A stretch of DNA of 7,320 nucleotides from an uncultured Candidatus Saccharibacteria bacterium (GTDB lineage Bacteria; Patescibacteria; Saccharimonadia; Saccharimonadales; JAEWBQ01), in the NCBI GenBank assembly GCA_946885745.1, contig CAMPGV010000037.1:1-7320 (forward strand), given 5' to 3'. The translations under genes and the position numbers were made by a program. Positions 1-5,370 of the stretch are shown here, in pieces. Every line of letters begins with the position of its first letter. The first letter of the stretch is position 1. The notes beneath the pieces were generated by a model, which saw nothing but the letters and a program-made list of their open reading frames with translations, made no database searches and had not been told where the DNA came from.

Positions 1-18
1 ATAGATTAGTGGCCAATG

Positions 19-76
19 AAAAAGCCCGCGGTCTGCGGGACTCACCGAGGCAATCGGGAGTCCCGCAGGGCGGGCT
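19..76 (-). terminator. Intrinsic terminator of the divergent minus-strand gene
   Basis: A strong hairpin is visible. CTGCGGGACTC (33-43) pairs perfectly with GAGTCCCGCAG (58-68). AGCCCG (23-28) pairs with CGGGCT (71-76) across a small internal loop. CCGA (45-48) pairs with TCGG (54-57) around a GGCAA loop. On the minus strand the stem is followed by a run of five U (complement of A19-A23), the layout of a Rho-independent terminator. On the plus strand no T-run follows the stem, so it should act only on minus-strand transcription. The distal arm overlaps the TAG stop codon (75-77) of the gene it ends. Confidence 0.88.
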
Positions 77-479
77 AGTCGAAGGGTGGGATCGAAATGA
101 ACGCACCCCGAGTAAAGCTTGACTCAATCGCGGCCGGAACGCCTTCAGCTACTAGGTAGCCAACGACCGGCTGGTAGGAGACGATGAGACGACGCGGGTT
201 GCCGTTGTCGAACGCATCCTCGACCTCTTCGAGATGCAGTTCCTCGCGGGTTCCTGTGTCAAGCACGTGGAAGATGGTATCTCCGTACGTGATTTGGGTT
301 TGCTGGAAGAGGCTTGCTGGCGTACCGGTAAGCGGATCTGCTTCGGTGAATACCACAGGCTTTTCGACGATAGTGATCCCTTTGCCCTGAAGGTTAAGGA
401 TATCATCGAGCACTTCACAGGTTTCTATTGGTACTCCGTCGACCCGCACTGTATTGTCGTCATCAACTTCAAACTTCAT
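75..479 (-). CDS. Hypothetical acidic protein, divergent from the ribosomal cluster
   Basis: I do not recognise this protein. From the start chosen here it has 134 residues and begins MKFEVDDDNTVRVDG. An upstream in-frame ATG at 507-509 would give 144 residues. The inner ATG (477-479) is preferred because AAAGG (490-494) and AGG (486-488) on the minus strand sit at ribosome-binding distance, whereas the outer ATG has no clear Shine-Dalgarno. The product is rich in Asp and Glu and poor in Lys and Arg. It shows no signal peptide, membrane segment, coiled coil or metal-binding cluster and has a single Cys. Alternating hydrophobic stretches (for example GITIVEKPVVF, RRLIVSYQPVVGYLV) suggest a small soluble, mostly beta fold. 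It has its own promoter and a strong terminator, so it looks like a real monocistronic gene. Its codons (AGG, CGG, ATA, CCG present) are less biased than those of the ribosomal genes, which suggests lower expression. Confidence 0.75.
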   Translation of the reverse strand: MKFEVDDDNTVRVDGVPIETCEVLDDILNLQGKGITIVEKPVVFTEADPLTGTPASLFQQTQITYGDTIFHVLDTGTREELHLEEVEDAFDNGNPRRLIVSYQPVVGYLVAEGVPAAIESSFTRGAFISIPPFD

Positions 480-539
480 GCGTGACCTACCTTTCGGTGT
501 TGTTGCCATAAGACTTTCTTACGGCAGGTCATCTACATA

Positions 540-568
540 ACTATAACACAAATCTTAATATTTGTCGA
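540..568 (-). promoter_or_regulatory. Sigma70-type promoter of the divergent gene
   Basis: Read on the minus strand, TCGACA (563-568) and TATAGT (540-545) are each one mismatch from the consensus -35 and -10 boxes. They are separated by exactly 17 bp. The expected transcript start is near 533, about 24 nt before the outer ATG and about 54 nt before the preferred inner ATG. The call is from pattern only. Confidence 0.6.
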
Positions 569-604
569 TAGTCGTGGTGTTGAGGGAGATACGGTCTATA
601 CCTC

Positions 605-633
605 TTGACGTACCCCTTAAAATTTGCTATGCT
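605..633 (+). promoter_or_regulatory. Main promoter of the ribosomal-protein operon
   Basis: TTGACG (605-610) and TATGCT (628-633) are separated by 17 bp. The -10 box is preceded by TGC (625-627), giving an extended -10 element. This is the only good plus-strand promoter seen before the first ribosomal gene. Transcription should begin near 640 and leave a leader of about 100 nt before L3. The -35 box lies 36 bp from that of the divergent promoter, so the two could compete for polymerase or share a regulator. Confidence 0.75.
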
Positions 634-644
634 ACATAGGTAAC

Positions 645-658
645 TTATTACGTAATAA
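645..658. repeat. 14-bp perfect AT-rich palindrome at the start of the leader
   Basis: TTATTACGTAATAA reads identically on both strands. It begins about 5 bases after the predicted transcript start. It could be an operator for a dimeric repressor. As RNA, it could form a weak 5-bp A-U hairpin with an ACGU loop at the 5' end of the message. The palindrome is certain; its role is unknown. Confidence 0.5.
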
Positions 659-726
659 CAACTGTCTCTTGGTGAACCGGCAAGTCTACATCTGTAGAAA
701 CTACCTGCCACCAAGAGTTTTAAGTG

Positions 727-730
727 GGAG
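727..730 (+). promoter_or_regulatory. Ribosome binding site of L3
   Basis: GGAG (727-730) lies 10 nt before the ATG at 741 and is the best Shine-Dalgarno candidate. A second purine-rich match, GAGGG (734-738), is too close to the start to be the main site. This supports initiation at 741 rather than at upstream in-frame ATGs, which would place the promoter -10 box and the leader hairpin inside the coding region. Confidence 0.65.
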
Positions 731-740
731 CAAGAGGGCA

Positions 741-1355
741 ATGAAAGCACTTCTCGGTACCAAAATTGGTATGACCCAAATCATCAGCGAGGATGGACGT
801 GCAGTTCCTGTAACGTTAATTCAAGCTGGCCCCGTGACTGTGACTCAGGTCAAGTCTGTCGAAATCGACGGATACAACGCAGTACAGGTGGCATATGGTG
901 AGGGTAAGAACCTGAGCAAGGCCGTGGCTGGTCACACAAAGACCGCCGGTGTTACCCCGAAACATATTCGGGAATTTCGTGTCGATGAACTACCTACCGA
1001 CCTTAAGGTTGGTGACGTCATCGACGTAACTAAGTTTGAACTGGGCGACGTGGTCGACGCTACAGGTACAAGCAAGGGTAAAGGTTTTGCCGGTACGGTA
1101 AAACGCCATAACTTTAATACAAGCAAGAAGACTCACGGTGGTAACGGCTATGTCCGTAAGCCAGGTTCGATCGGATCAATGTATCCTCAGAAGGTCTTTA
1201 AGGGTAAGCGCATGGCCGGCCGTATGGGTGCAGACCGCGTTACCGTTAAGAACCTCGAAGTTGCATACGTCGATAGCGCGAACAACCTGATCGGCCTCAA
1301 GGGTGCCGTTCCAGGTCCTAAGAAGGGTCTGATCGTAATCGGAGGTAAGGCATAA
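741..1355 (+). CDS. rplC: 50S ribosomal protein L3 (uL3)
   Basis: The product has 204 residues, close to the 209 of E. coli L3. It is one of the first proteins to bind 23S rRNA, and its long loop reaches the peptidyl-transferase centre. The diagnostic start MKALLGTKIGMTQ fixes the start codon. The core motif GTSKGKGFAGTVKRHNF (residues 109-125) and the loop with RKPGSIG and KVFKGKRMAGRMG (139-163) are clear, and the C-terminal GAVPGPKKGLIVI is typical. The glutamine that PrmB methylates in E. coli L3, just after GSIG, is Ser here. This gene is first in the operon, in the place normally held by S10. Its stop overlaps the L4 start by one base (TAATG), and GGAGG (1341-1345) within its last codons serves L4. 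Confidence 0.97.
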   Translation: MKALLGTKIGMTQIISEDGRAVPVTLIQAGPVTVTQVKSVEIDGYNAVQVAYGEGKNLSKAVAGHTKTAGVTPKHIREFRVDELPTDLKVGDVIDVTKFELGDVVDATGTSKGKGFAGTVKRHNFNTSKKTHGGNGYVRKPGSIGSMYPQKVFKGKRMAGRMGADRVTVKNLEVAYVDSANNLIGLKGAVPGPKKGLIVIGGKA

Positions 1356-1969
1356 TGGCTGAGACTACTAAAGCAGCAGCAACTGCTCTACCAAACGAAG
1401 TCTTCAACGTTACTGTTGAAAACCATGAGCTTTTGAAGCTTGCGTATGATTCATACCTCGCTAACAGCCGTCTTGCAAGTGCTACTACTAAGCAGCGTGG
1501 CGAAGTCCGCGGTGGTGGTAAGAAGCCTTGGAAGCAGAAGGGTACTGGTCGTGCACGTTTTGGTTCGAGCCGTAACCCAATCTGGCGCGGTGGTGGTATT
1601 GTTTTCGGTCCTCGCGGCAATGAAAACTACACCAAGAAGCTTTCGACAACCAGTAAGCGCGTTGCTGTAAAGCAGGCACTGACACTGGCTAACGAAGCTG
1701 GCAAGATTGTTGTTAAGGATGTTGCAACAACTGGCAAGACTGCCGAAGTTGTGAAGTTCCTAGCTGACAACAAGTTTGCTCGTAAGGCACTGATCGTTGT
1801 TGACGAAAAGACTCCTGAGTTGATTCGTGCTACTAACAACATTCAGAATGTATTGTTGATTCGCGCAAACTACTTGAGCGTATATCACATTTTGAACGCT
1901 GACCACATCGTTCTTTCACCTAAGTCTGTTCCTGTTCTTAAGGACTGGCTCGTTAAGGAGGAGGCGTAA
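1355..1969 (+). CDS. rplD: 50S ribosomal protein L4 (uL4)
   Basis: The product has 204 residues (E. coli 201). It binds 23S rRNA and its extended loop lines the narrowest part of the exit tunnel together with L22. The loop is seen at about residues 46-88, with KQRGEVRGGGKKPWKQKGTG, RARFG and the GGGIVFGPR segment. The C-terminal globular part carries KALIVVDEK (144-152) and ends in NADHIVLSPKSV plus an EEA tail. In E. coli, L4 is also the repressor of this operon, so it is a candidate for binding the leader at 640-740, although that leader need not resemble the E. coli one. The N-terminus MAETTKAAATAL is a low-complexity tail. The terminal codons contain AAGGAGG (1955-1961), the Shine-Dalgarno of L23. 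Confidence 0.97.
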   Translation: MAETTKAAATALPNEVFNVTVENHELLKLAYDSYLANSRLASATTKQRGEVRGGGKKPWKQKGTGRARFGSSRNPIWRGGGIVFGPRGNENYTKKLSTTSKRVAVKQALTLANEAGKIVVKDVATTGKTAEVVKFLADNKFARKALIVVDEKTPELIRATNNIQNVLLIRANYLSVYHILNADHIVLSPKSVPVLKDWLVKEEA

Positions 1970-1970
1970 T

Positions 1971-2285
1971 ATGACAAATATTAGCGTTATCCCACGTGCT
2001 ACTGAGAAAGCCTATGCCCAGTCTCAGAGCAATGTTTACGTATTTAATGTTCCACTGACAGCTAATAAGCAAGAAATTGTTGCTGCTGTGGAAGCGCAAT
2101 TTGAAGTAAAAGTAACTGGTATCAAGACTCTGGTACAAAGTGGTAAAGCAGTTCGCTTTAGCCGCGGTAAGAACCGCCACCCAGGCACAACGACTCGTAA
2201 GGATTCTAAGAAGGCTTACGTAACGCTTGCTGAAGGTAGCAGTATCCAGGTCTTTGAACAGCCAGCTGAAGAGGAGAAGAAGTAA
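1971..2285 (+). CDS. rplW: 50S ribosomal protein L23 (uL23)
   Basis: The product has 104 residues, the normal bacterial length. L23 binds domain III of 23S rRNA at the tunnel exit and is the docking site for trigger factor and the signal recognition particle. The family signature is seen in PRATEKAY (residues 8-15), YVFNVPLTANKQEI (23-36) and the basic loop RFSRGKNRHPGTTTRK (62-77). A short acidic and basic tail, EEEKK, ends the protein. It starts one base after L4, with a strong Shine-Dalgarno. Its own stop overlaps the L2 start (TAATG). Confidence 0.96.
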   Translation: MTNISVIPRATEKAYAQSQSNVYVFNVPLTANKQEIVAAVEAQFEVKVTGIKTLVQSGKAVRFSRGKNRHPGTTTRKDSKKAYVTLAEGSSIQVFEQPAEEEKK

Positions 2286-3124
2286 TGCCGATTAAAGCTT
2301 ACAATCCAACTACTCCAGCTCGCCGTGGCATGACCAGCCAGGATCTAAGTGAGATTACAACTCGTAAGCCACTTAAGAGCCTGATCAAGAGCAAGAAGCA
2401 GAACGCCGGTCGTAACAACACTGGTCGTATCACTGTTCGTCACCGTGGTGGTGGTGTTAAGCGACACTACCGTCTGGTTAACCACCGTCTTGCTCCAGGT
2501 CTGACTGTAACGGTTGAAGAAATCGAATACGATCCAAACCGTTCAGCACGTATTGCACGTGTTAAGGATCAGCACGGCCTGTACCACTACATCCTGGCTG
2601 ATACCAGCATGACTAAAGGTAAGGTAATCGTTAGCGGTGAAGACGCTCCAATTGAAGCTTCAAACCGCATGACCCTTGCTAAGATTCCTGTTGGTTCACA
2701 GATCTACGCGATCGAAATCAACCCAGGCCGTGGTGCTCAGATGGTTCGCGCCGCTGGTACTAAGGCACAGCTCATGGCTAAGGAAGGTGACTACGCACAG
2801 GTGCGTATGCCGTCTGGCGAAGTCCGCCGTTTCCGCCTGGAAGCTACTGCTGCTATCGGTGTTGTCGGTAACGTTCAGCACCAAAACGTCAAGATTGGTT
2901 CTGCCGGTCGTAATCGCCGCAAGGGTATTCGCCCAAGTGTCCGTGGTGTCGTAATGAACGCCGCAGATCACCCGCACGGTGGTGGTGACGGTGGTCGTCA
3001 CGGTAGTGGTAAACCACCACGCACTCCATGGGGTCAGTTGACTCTTGGTTACCGTACTCGTCGTCGTAAAGATACCAGCAAGATGATTGTTAAAAGTCGC
3101 CATGATGCGAAGAGGAAGAGGTAG
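2285..3124 (+). CDS. rplB: 50S ribosomal protein L2 (uL2)
   Basis: The product has 279 residues (E. coli 273). L2 is needed for subunit association and for assembly of the peptidyl-transferase centre. The N-terminal RNA-binding domain has GRNNTGRITVRHRGGGVKR (42-60). The SH3-like region includes NRSARIARV and the C-terminal region has NRRKGIRPSVRGVVMN. The key DHPHGGG motif is at 228-234, with its conserved histidines intact. The following segment, DGGRHGSGKPPRTPWG, is Gly and His rich, as usual for this loop. The very basic tail ends RHDAKRKR. GAGG repeats in its last codons supply the ribosome binding site for S19, which starts three bases on. Confidence 0.98.
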   Translation: MPIKAYNPTTPARRGMTSQDLSEITTRKPLKSLIKSKKQNAGRNNTGRITVRHRGGGVKRHYRLVNHRLAPGLTVTVEEIEYDPNRSARIARVKDQHGLYHYILADTSMTKGKVIVSGEDAPIEASNRMTLAKIPVGSQIYAIEINPGRGAQMVRAAGTKAQLMAKEGDYAQVRMPSGEVRRFRLEATAAIGVVGNVQHQNVKIGSAGRNRRKGIRPSVRGVVMNAADHPHGGGDGGRHGSGKPPRTPWGQLTLGYRTRRRKDTSKMIVKSRHDAKRKR

Positions 3125-3127
3125 TAT

Positions 3128-3394
3128 ATGAGTCGATCACTCAAGAAAGGCCCATTCATCGACACCAAGCTCGCTAAGAAAGTGGCGGCGCTTGGTACGA
3201 ATGACCGTACTATCATCAAGACTTGGGCTCGTGCTAGCACGATTACCCCTGAGATGGTCGGTCGTACGATCGCTGTTCACAACGGTCGCGTACACGTTCC
3301 TGTGCTCGTGTCGGAAAACATGGTTGGTCACAAGCTCGGTGAGTTTAGCCCAACTCGTAAGTTCCGCAAGCACGGTGGAAAGGATAAGAAGTAG
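3128..3394 (+). CDS. rpsS: 30S ribosomal protein S19 (uS19)
   Basis: The product has 88 residues, within the usual range (E. coli 92). S19 sits in the 30S head, pairs with S13, and contacts the large subunit and A-site tRNA. The start [12 protein letters not shown], the central [16 protein letters not shown], and the C-terminal [18 protein letters not shown] are almost textbook family signatures. The tail GGKDKK is short and basic. The gene begins three bases after L2 and ends two bases before L22. It uses TAG, as does L2; every other complete ribosomal gene here uses TAA. Confidence 0.97.
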   Translation: MSRSLKKGPFIDTKLAKKVAALGTNDRTIIKTWARASTITPEMVGRTIAVHNGRVHVPVLVSENMVGHKLGEFSPTRKFRKHGGKDKK

Positions 3395-3396
3395 TT

Positions 3397-3810
3397 ATGG
3401 CAGAACAATTTACCGTTCGTGCATACGCTAAGGGTGTTGATCAAGCCCCACGTAAGGTTAGCCTCGTTGCTGCCCTCGTACGTGGCCGCACCGTAGCAGA
3501 CGCACTTGTTATCCTTGAGCACGTTCCAAAGCGTGCTGCACTCCCAGTCAAGAAAGCGATTGAGAGCGCAAAAGCTAATGCATCAAACAACCACGGTCTT
3601 GACGCCAAGACTCTCGAGATCACCACTCTGTCAGTGACAGCTGGTCCTCGCCTGAAGCGTTTCAAGCCAGCAAGCCGTGGCCGTGCCCTTCCATTTGAGA
3701 AGAAGACGAGCCACATCTTGGTTGAGGTGACTGGTACTGAGAAACCTAAGAAGCCTGCAGCAAAGCCAGCCGTTAAAGCTGAAGCAGCTGAAGTGAAGGA
3801 GAGCAAATAA
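3397..3810 (+). CDS. rplV: 50S ribosomal protein L22 (uL22)
   Basis: The product has 137 residues, longer than the 110 of E. coli L22. The core matches the family: APRKVSLVAALVRGR (17-31), KKAIESAKANASNNH (52-66), then the long beta-hairpin that reaches into the exit tunnel, GPRLKRFKPASRGRALPF (83-100), and KKTSHILVEV (102-111). The extra length is a C-terminal tail of about 25 residues rich in Lys, Ala, Pro and Glu (from EKPKKPAAKPAVK to the end). Such tails are common in L22 of several lineages and are probably disordered on the ribosome surface. Its Shine-Dalgarno is modest (AAAGGA, 3379-3384). Its own terminal codons carry AAGGAG for S3, whose ATG abuts the TAA. Confidence 0.96.
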   Translation: MAEQFTVRAYAKGVDQAPRKVSLVAALVRGRTVADALVILEHVPKRAALPVKKAIESAKANASNNHGLDAKTLEITTLSVTAGPRLKRFKPASRGRALPFEKKTSHILVEVTGTEKPKKPAAKPAVKAEAAEVKESK

Positions 3811-4446
3811 ATGGGCCAAAAAGTAAACCCAATTAGCTTCCGTCTTCAAGTTCACAAGAACTGGGATTCACGCTGGTTCGCTGGCAAACGAGAATTTGCC
3901 AAGTGGCTTATCGAAGACGTAAGGATCCGCGAACTGATTGAAAAGAAGTTCGCATCACGCCCAACCATCAATCGTATTGAGATTGAACGTTCGGCAAACC
4001 TTATCACTATTACCATCCACACAGCTAAGGCTGGTGTTGTGATCGGTCGTGGTGGTGCAGGCGTTACTGAGCTGAAAGCTAACATCGAAAAGATCGCTAG
4101 CCTGCCAGTTCGTATCAACATCGAAGAAGTAAAGCGTCCTGAACTTGCTGCTAAGTTGGTTGCCGAGAACATTGCTCGTCAGCTCGAACGCCGCATCAAC
4201 TTCCGCCGTGCAACTAAGATGACTGCGCAAAACACAATGGCTGCCGGTGCCAAAGGTATTCGTATCGAGGTTGCTGGTCGTTTGAACAATGCTGAAATGG
4301 CTCGTCGTGAAAAGGTTATCGAAGGTTCTGTGCCATTGCACACCCTCCGCGCCGACATCGACTTCCACTCAGCTCGTGCCCAGACTCCTGCCGGTATCAT
4401 CGGTGTAAAGGTGTGGATCTACAAGGGCGAAAGGAGTGACCGTTAA
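3811..4446 (+). CDS. rpsC: 30S ribosomal protein S3 (uS3)
   Basis: The product has 211 residues (E. coli 233, which has a longer C-terminus). S3 lies at the mRNA entry channel in the 30S head, where with S4 and S5 it contributes to mRNA unwinding. The start [13 protein letters not shown] is diagnostic. The KH domain contains [21 protein letters not shown], with the GxxG loop at 79-82. The C-terminal S3 domain shows [20 protein letters not shown] (156-175), HTLRADIDF and [10 protein letters not shown]. The gene directly abuts L22. Its stop overlaps the L16 start (TAATG), and AAGGAGTGA (4431-4439) in its end serves L16. Confidence 0.97.
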   Translation: MGQKVNPISFRLQVHKNWDSRWFAGKREFAKWLIEDVRIRELIEKKFASRPTINRIEIERSANLITITIHTAKAGVVIGRGGAGVTELKANIEKIASLPVRINIEEVKRPELAAKLVAENIARQLERRINFRRATKMTAQNTMAAGAKGIRIEVAGRLNNAEMARREKVIEGSVPLHTLRADIDFHSARAQTPAGIIGVKVWIYKGERSDR

Positions 4447-4859
4447 TGTTACTTCCAAAGCGCACTAAGTTCCGCAAGGTTCGCAAAGGCAAGAACGACG
4501 GTATCGCAACTCGCGGTCACTACATTGCCTTCGGTGACTTTGCTATCCAGTCACAGGGTAACTCTGACATCACCTCTCGCCAGATCGAGTCAGCTCGTCA
4601 GGCGATGACCCGCTACATCAAGCGTGGTGGTAAAATCTGGATTCGTATCTTCCCACACATCCCTGTCACTCGTAAGCCACTCGGTCTTAAGATGGGTGGT
4701 GGTAAGGGTAACCCTGAATTCTTCGTTGCTAAGGTCAAGGCCGGCACCGTTTTGTTCGAAATGAAGGGTGTATCAGAAGAAGTTGCACGTGAGGCTATGC
4801 GCCTTGCTGCACACAAGCTTCCAGTTAAGACTAAGTTCATTAAGCGCGAGGAGGCGTAA
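4446..4859 (+). CDS. rplP: 50S ribosomal protein L16 (uL16)
   Basis: The product has 137 residues (E. coli 136). L16 contacts the A- and P-site tRNA elbows and the central protuberance and is a late assembly protein. The start [15 protein letters not shown], then [19 protein letters not shown] (45-63), [26 protein letters not shown] (77-95) and [19 protein letters not shown] match the family along its whole length. At residue 82 there is Lys where E. coli has Arg81, the residue hydroxylated by the 2-oxoglutarate oxygenase YcfD/RoxA. The C-terminus ends EEA like L4, because both encode a GGAGG ribosome binding site for the next gene. Confidence 0.97.
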   Translation: MLLPKRTKFRKVRKGKNDGIATRGHYIAFGDFAIQSQGNSDITSRQIESARQAMTRYIKRGGKIWIRIFPHIPVTRKPLGLKMGGGKGNPEFFVAKVKAGTVLFEMKGVSEEVAREAMRLAAHKLPVKTKFIKREEA

Positions 4860-4861
4860 TC

Positions 4862-5092
4862 ATGGCTGAAACAACCAAGAAGACGACTACCAAGACAGCT
4901 ACTGAAGTGAAGACACTTGAGCAGCTTCGCGCTGAGCTCGCGACAAAGCAGGCTGATCAGATCGCCGCTAAGCGTTCACACGCTGCAGGCGAACTGGTTA
5001 ACCCACGCGTCCTCACTGTTACACGTAAAGAAATCGCTCGCCTTCACACTGCTATCCGAGCAGCTGAGCTGAGCGAAAAGGAGAGTAAGTAA
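4862..5092 (+). CDS. rpmC: 50S ribosomal protein L29 (uL29)
   Basis: The product has 76 residues, slightly longer than the 63 of E. coli. L29 is a small helical hairpin next to L23 at the tunnel exit. The family core starts near residue 16 (VKTLEQLRAELATKQ) and continues with the second helix, NPRVLTVTRKEIARLHTAIR (47-66). The first 15 residues are a Thr/Lys-rich tail (MAETTKKTTTKTATE) that resembles the start of L4 in this cluster. The gene begins two bases after L16, with GGAGG at 4850-4854. AAGGAG (5078-5083) in its last codons serves S17. Confidence 0.95.
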   Translation: MAETTKKTTTKTATEVKTLEQLRAELATKQADQIAAKRSHAAGELVNPRVLTVTRKEIARLHTAIRAAELSEKESK

Positions 5093-5093
5093 T

Positions 5094-5369
5094 ATGGCCA
5101 AGACACTGACCGGTATCGTGACCTCGGATGTTCGCGAAAAGACTATTACCGTCACTGTTACTAGTCGTGAGACTCATCCTATTTATGGCAAGCAGTACAC
5201 TGTTAGCCGTAAATATACTGCTCACGATGAAAACAACGAAGCAAAGATTGGCGACAAGGTGACTATCACCGAAACTCGCCCTGTTTCGAAGACCAAGAGC
5301 TTTGCGCTCAAGCACATTGACGAAAAGTCACGTGGCTCTGTTGAGGTGAACACGGAGGCAGAGGTCTAA
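5094..5369 (+). CDS. rpsQ: 30S ribosomal protein S17 (uS17)
   Basis: The product has 91 residues (E. coli 84). S17 is an OB-fold protein that binds 16S rRNA early in assembly of the 30S body. The N-terminal [18 protein letters not shown] (3-20), the basic strand [19 protein letters not shown] (28-46), and [18 protein letters not shown] (53-70) are the expected strands and loops. A short acidic tail (EVNTEAEV) extends past the usual end. It is the last gene of the classical S10 block. L14, the first gene of the spc block, starts one base later. Confidence 0.95.
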   Translation: MAKTLTGIVTSDVREKTITVTVTSRETHPIYGKQYTVSRKYTAHDENNEAKIGDKVTITETRPVSKTKSFALKHIDEKSRGSVEVNTEAEV

Positions 5370-5370
5370 T

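Larger units (their letters stand above)
640..740 (+). promoter_or_regulatory. Structured 5' leader, candidate autoregulatory RNA
   Basis: The leader contains a perfect 9-bp stem, CTCTTGGTG (666-674) with CACCAAGAG (709-717). This encloses a smaller hairpin, TCTAC (685-689) with GTAGA (694-698) around an AUCU loop. A further GCA/TGC pairing joins 680-682 to 706-708. The outer stem is followed by only four U (718-721), so it is at best a weak terminator or attenuator. Competing pairings exist. GTAG (694-697) can also pair with CTAC (701-704). CTCTTG (666-671) can also pair with a second CAAGAG at 731-736, right in front of the L3 start. CCAC (708-711) can pair with GTGG (724-727), next to the ribosome binding site. 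Ribosomal-protein operons are commonly controlled by one of their products binding such leaders. The ligand here cannot be told from sequence. Confidence 0.6.

Noticed and set aside
184..485. Plus-strand frames opposite the divergent gene
   Set aside because: They mirror the minus-strand gene, which has a promoter, a start site and a terminator, whereas the plus strand has none of these here.
624..740. In-frame upstream extension of L3 that would add 39 residues
   Set aside because: It would place the promoter -10 box and the leader hairpin inside coding sequence. The added segment resembles nothing in the L3 family, whose conserved start MKALLGTKIGMTQ is at 741.
541..750. Minus-strand frame of 69 codons across the control region
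   Set aside because: It covers both promoters and the leader, has no convincing ribosome binding site, and its product shows no recognisable features.
2978..3018. GGTGGT-type repeats in L2, also seen in L4, S3 and L16
   Set aside because: They are explained by Gly-rich rRNA-binding motifs using the favoured GGT codon, not by a DNA repeat.
2696..3103. Long antisense open frame opposite L2 (135 codons), and similar ones opposite S3 and L22
   Set aside because: These are compositional shadows of highly biased ribosomal genes. They are rich in Thr, Val or Ser with no family likeness and no promoter or ribosome binding site seen.
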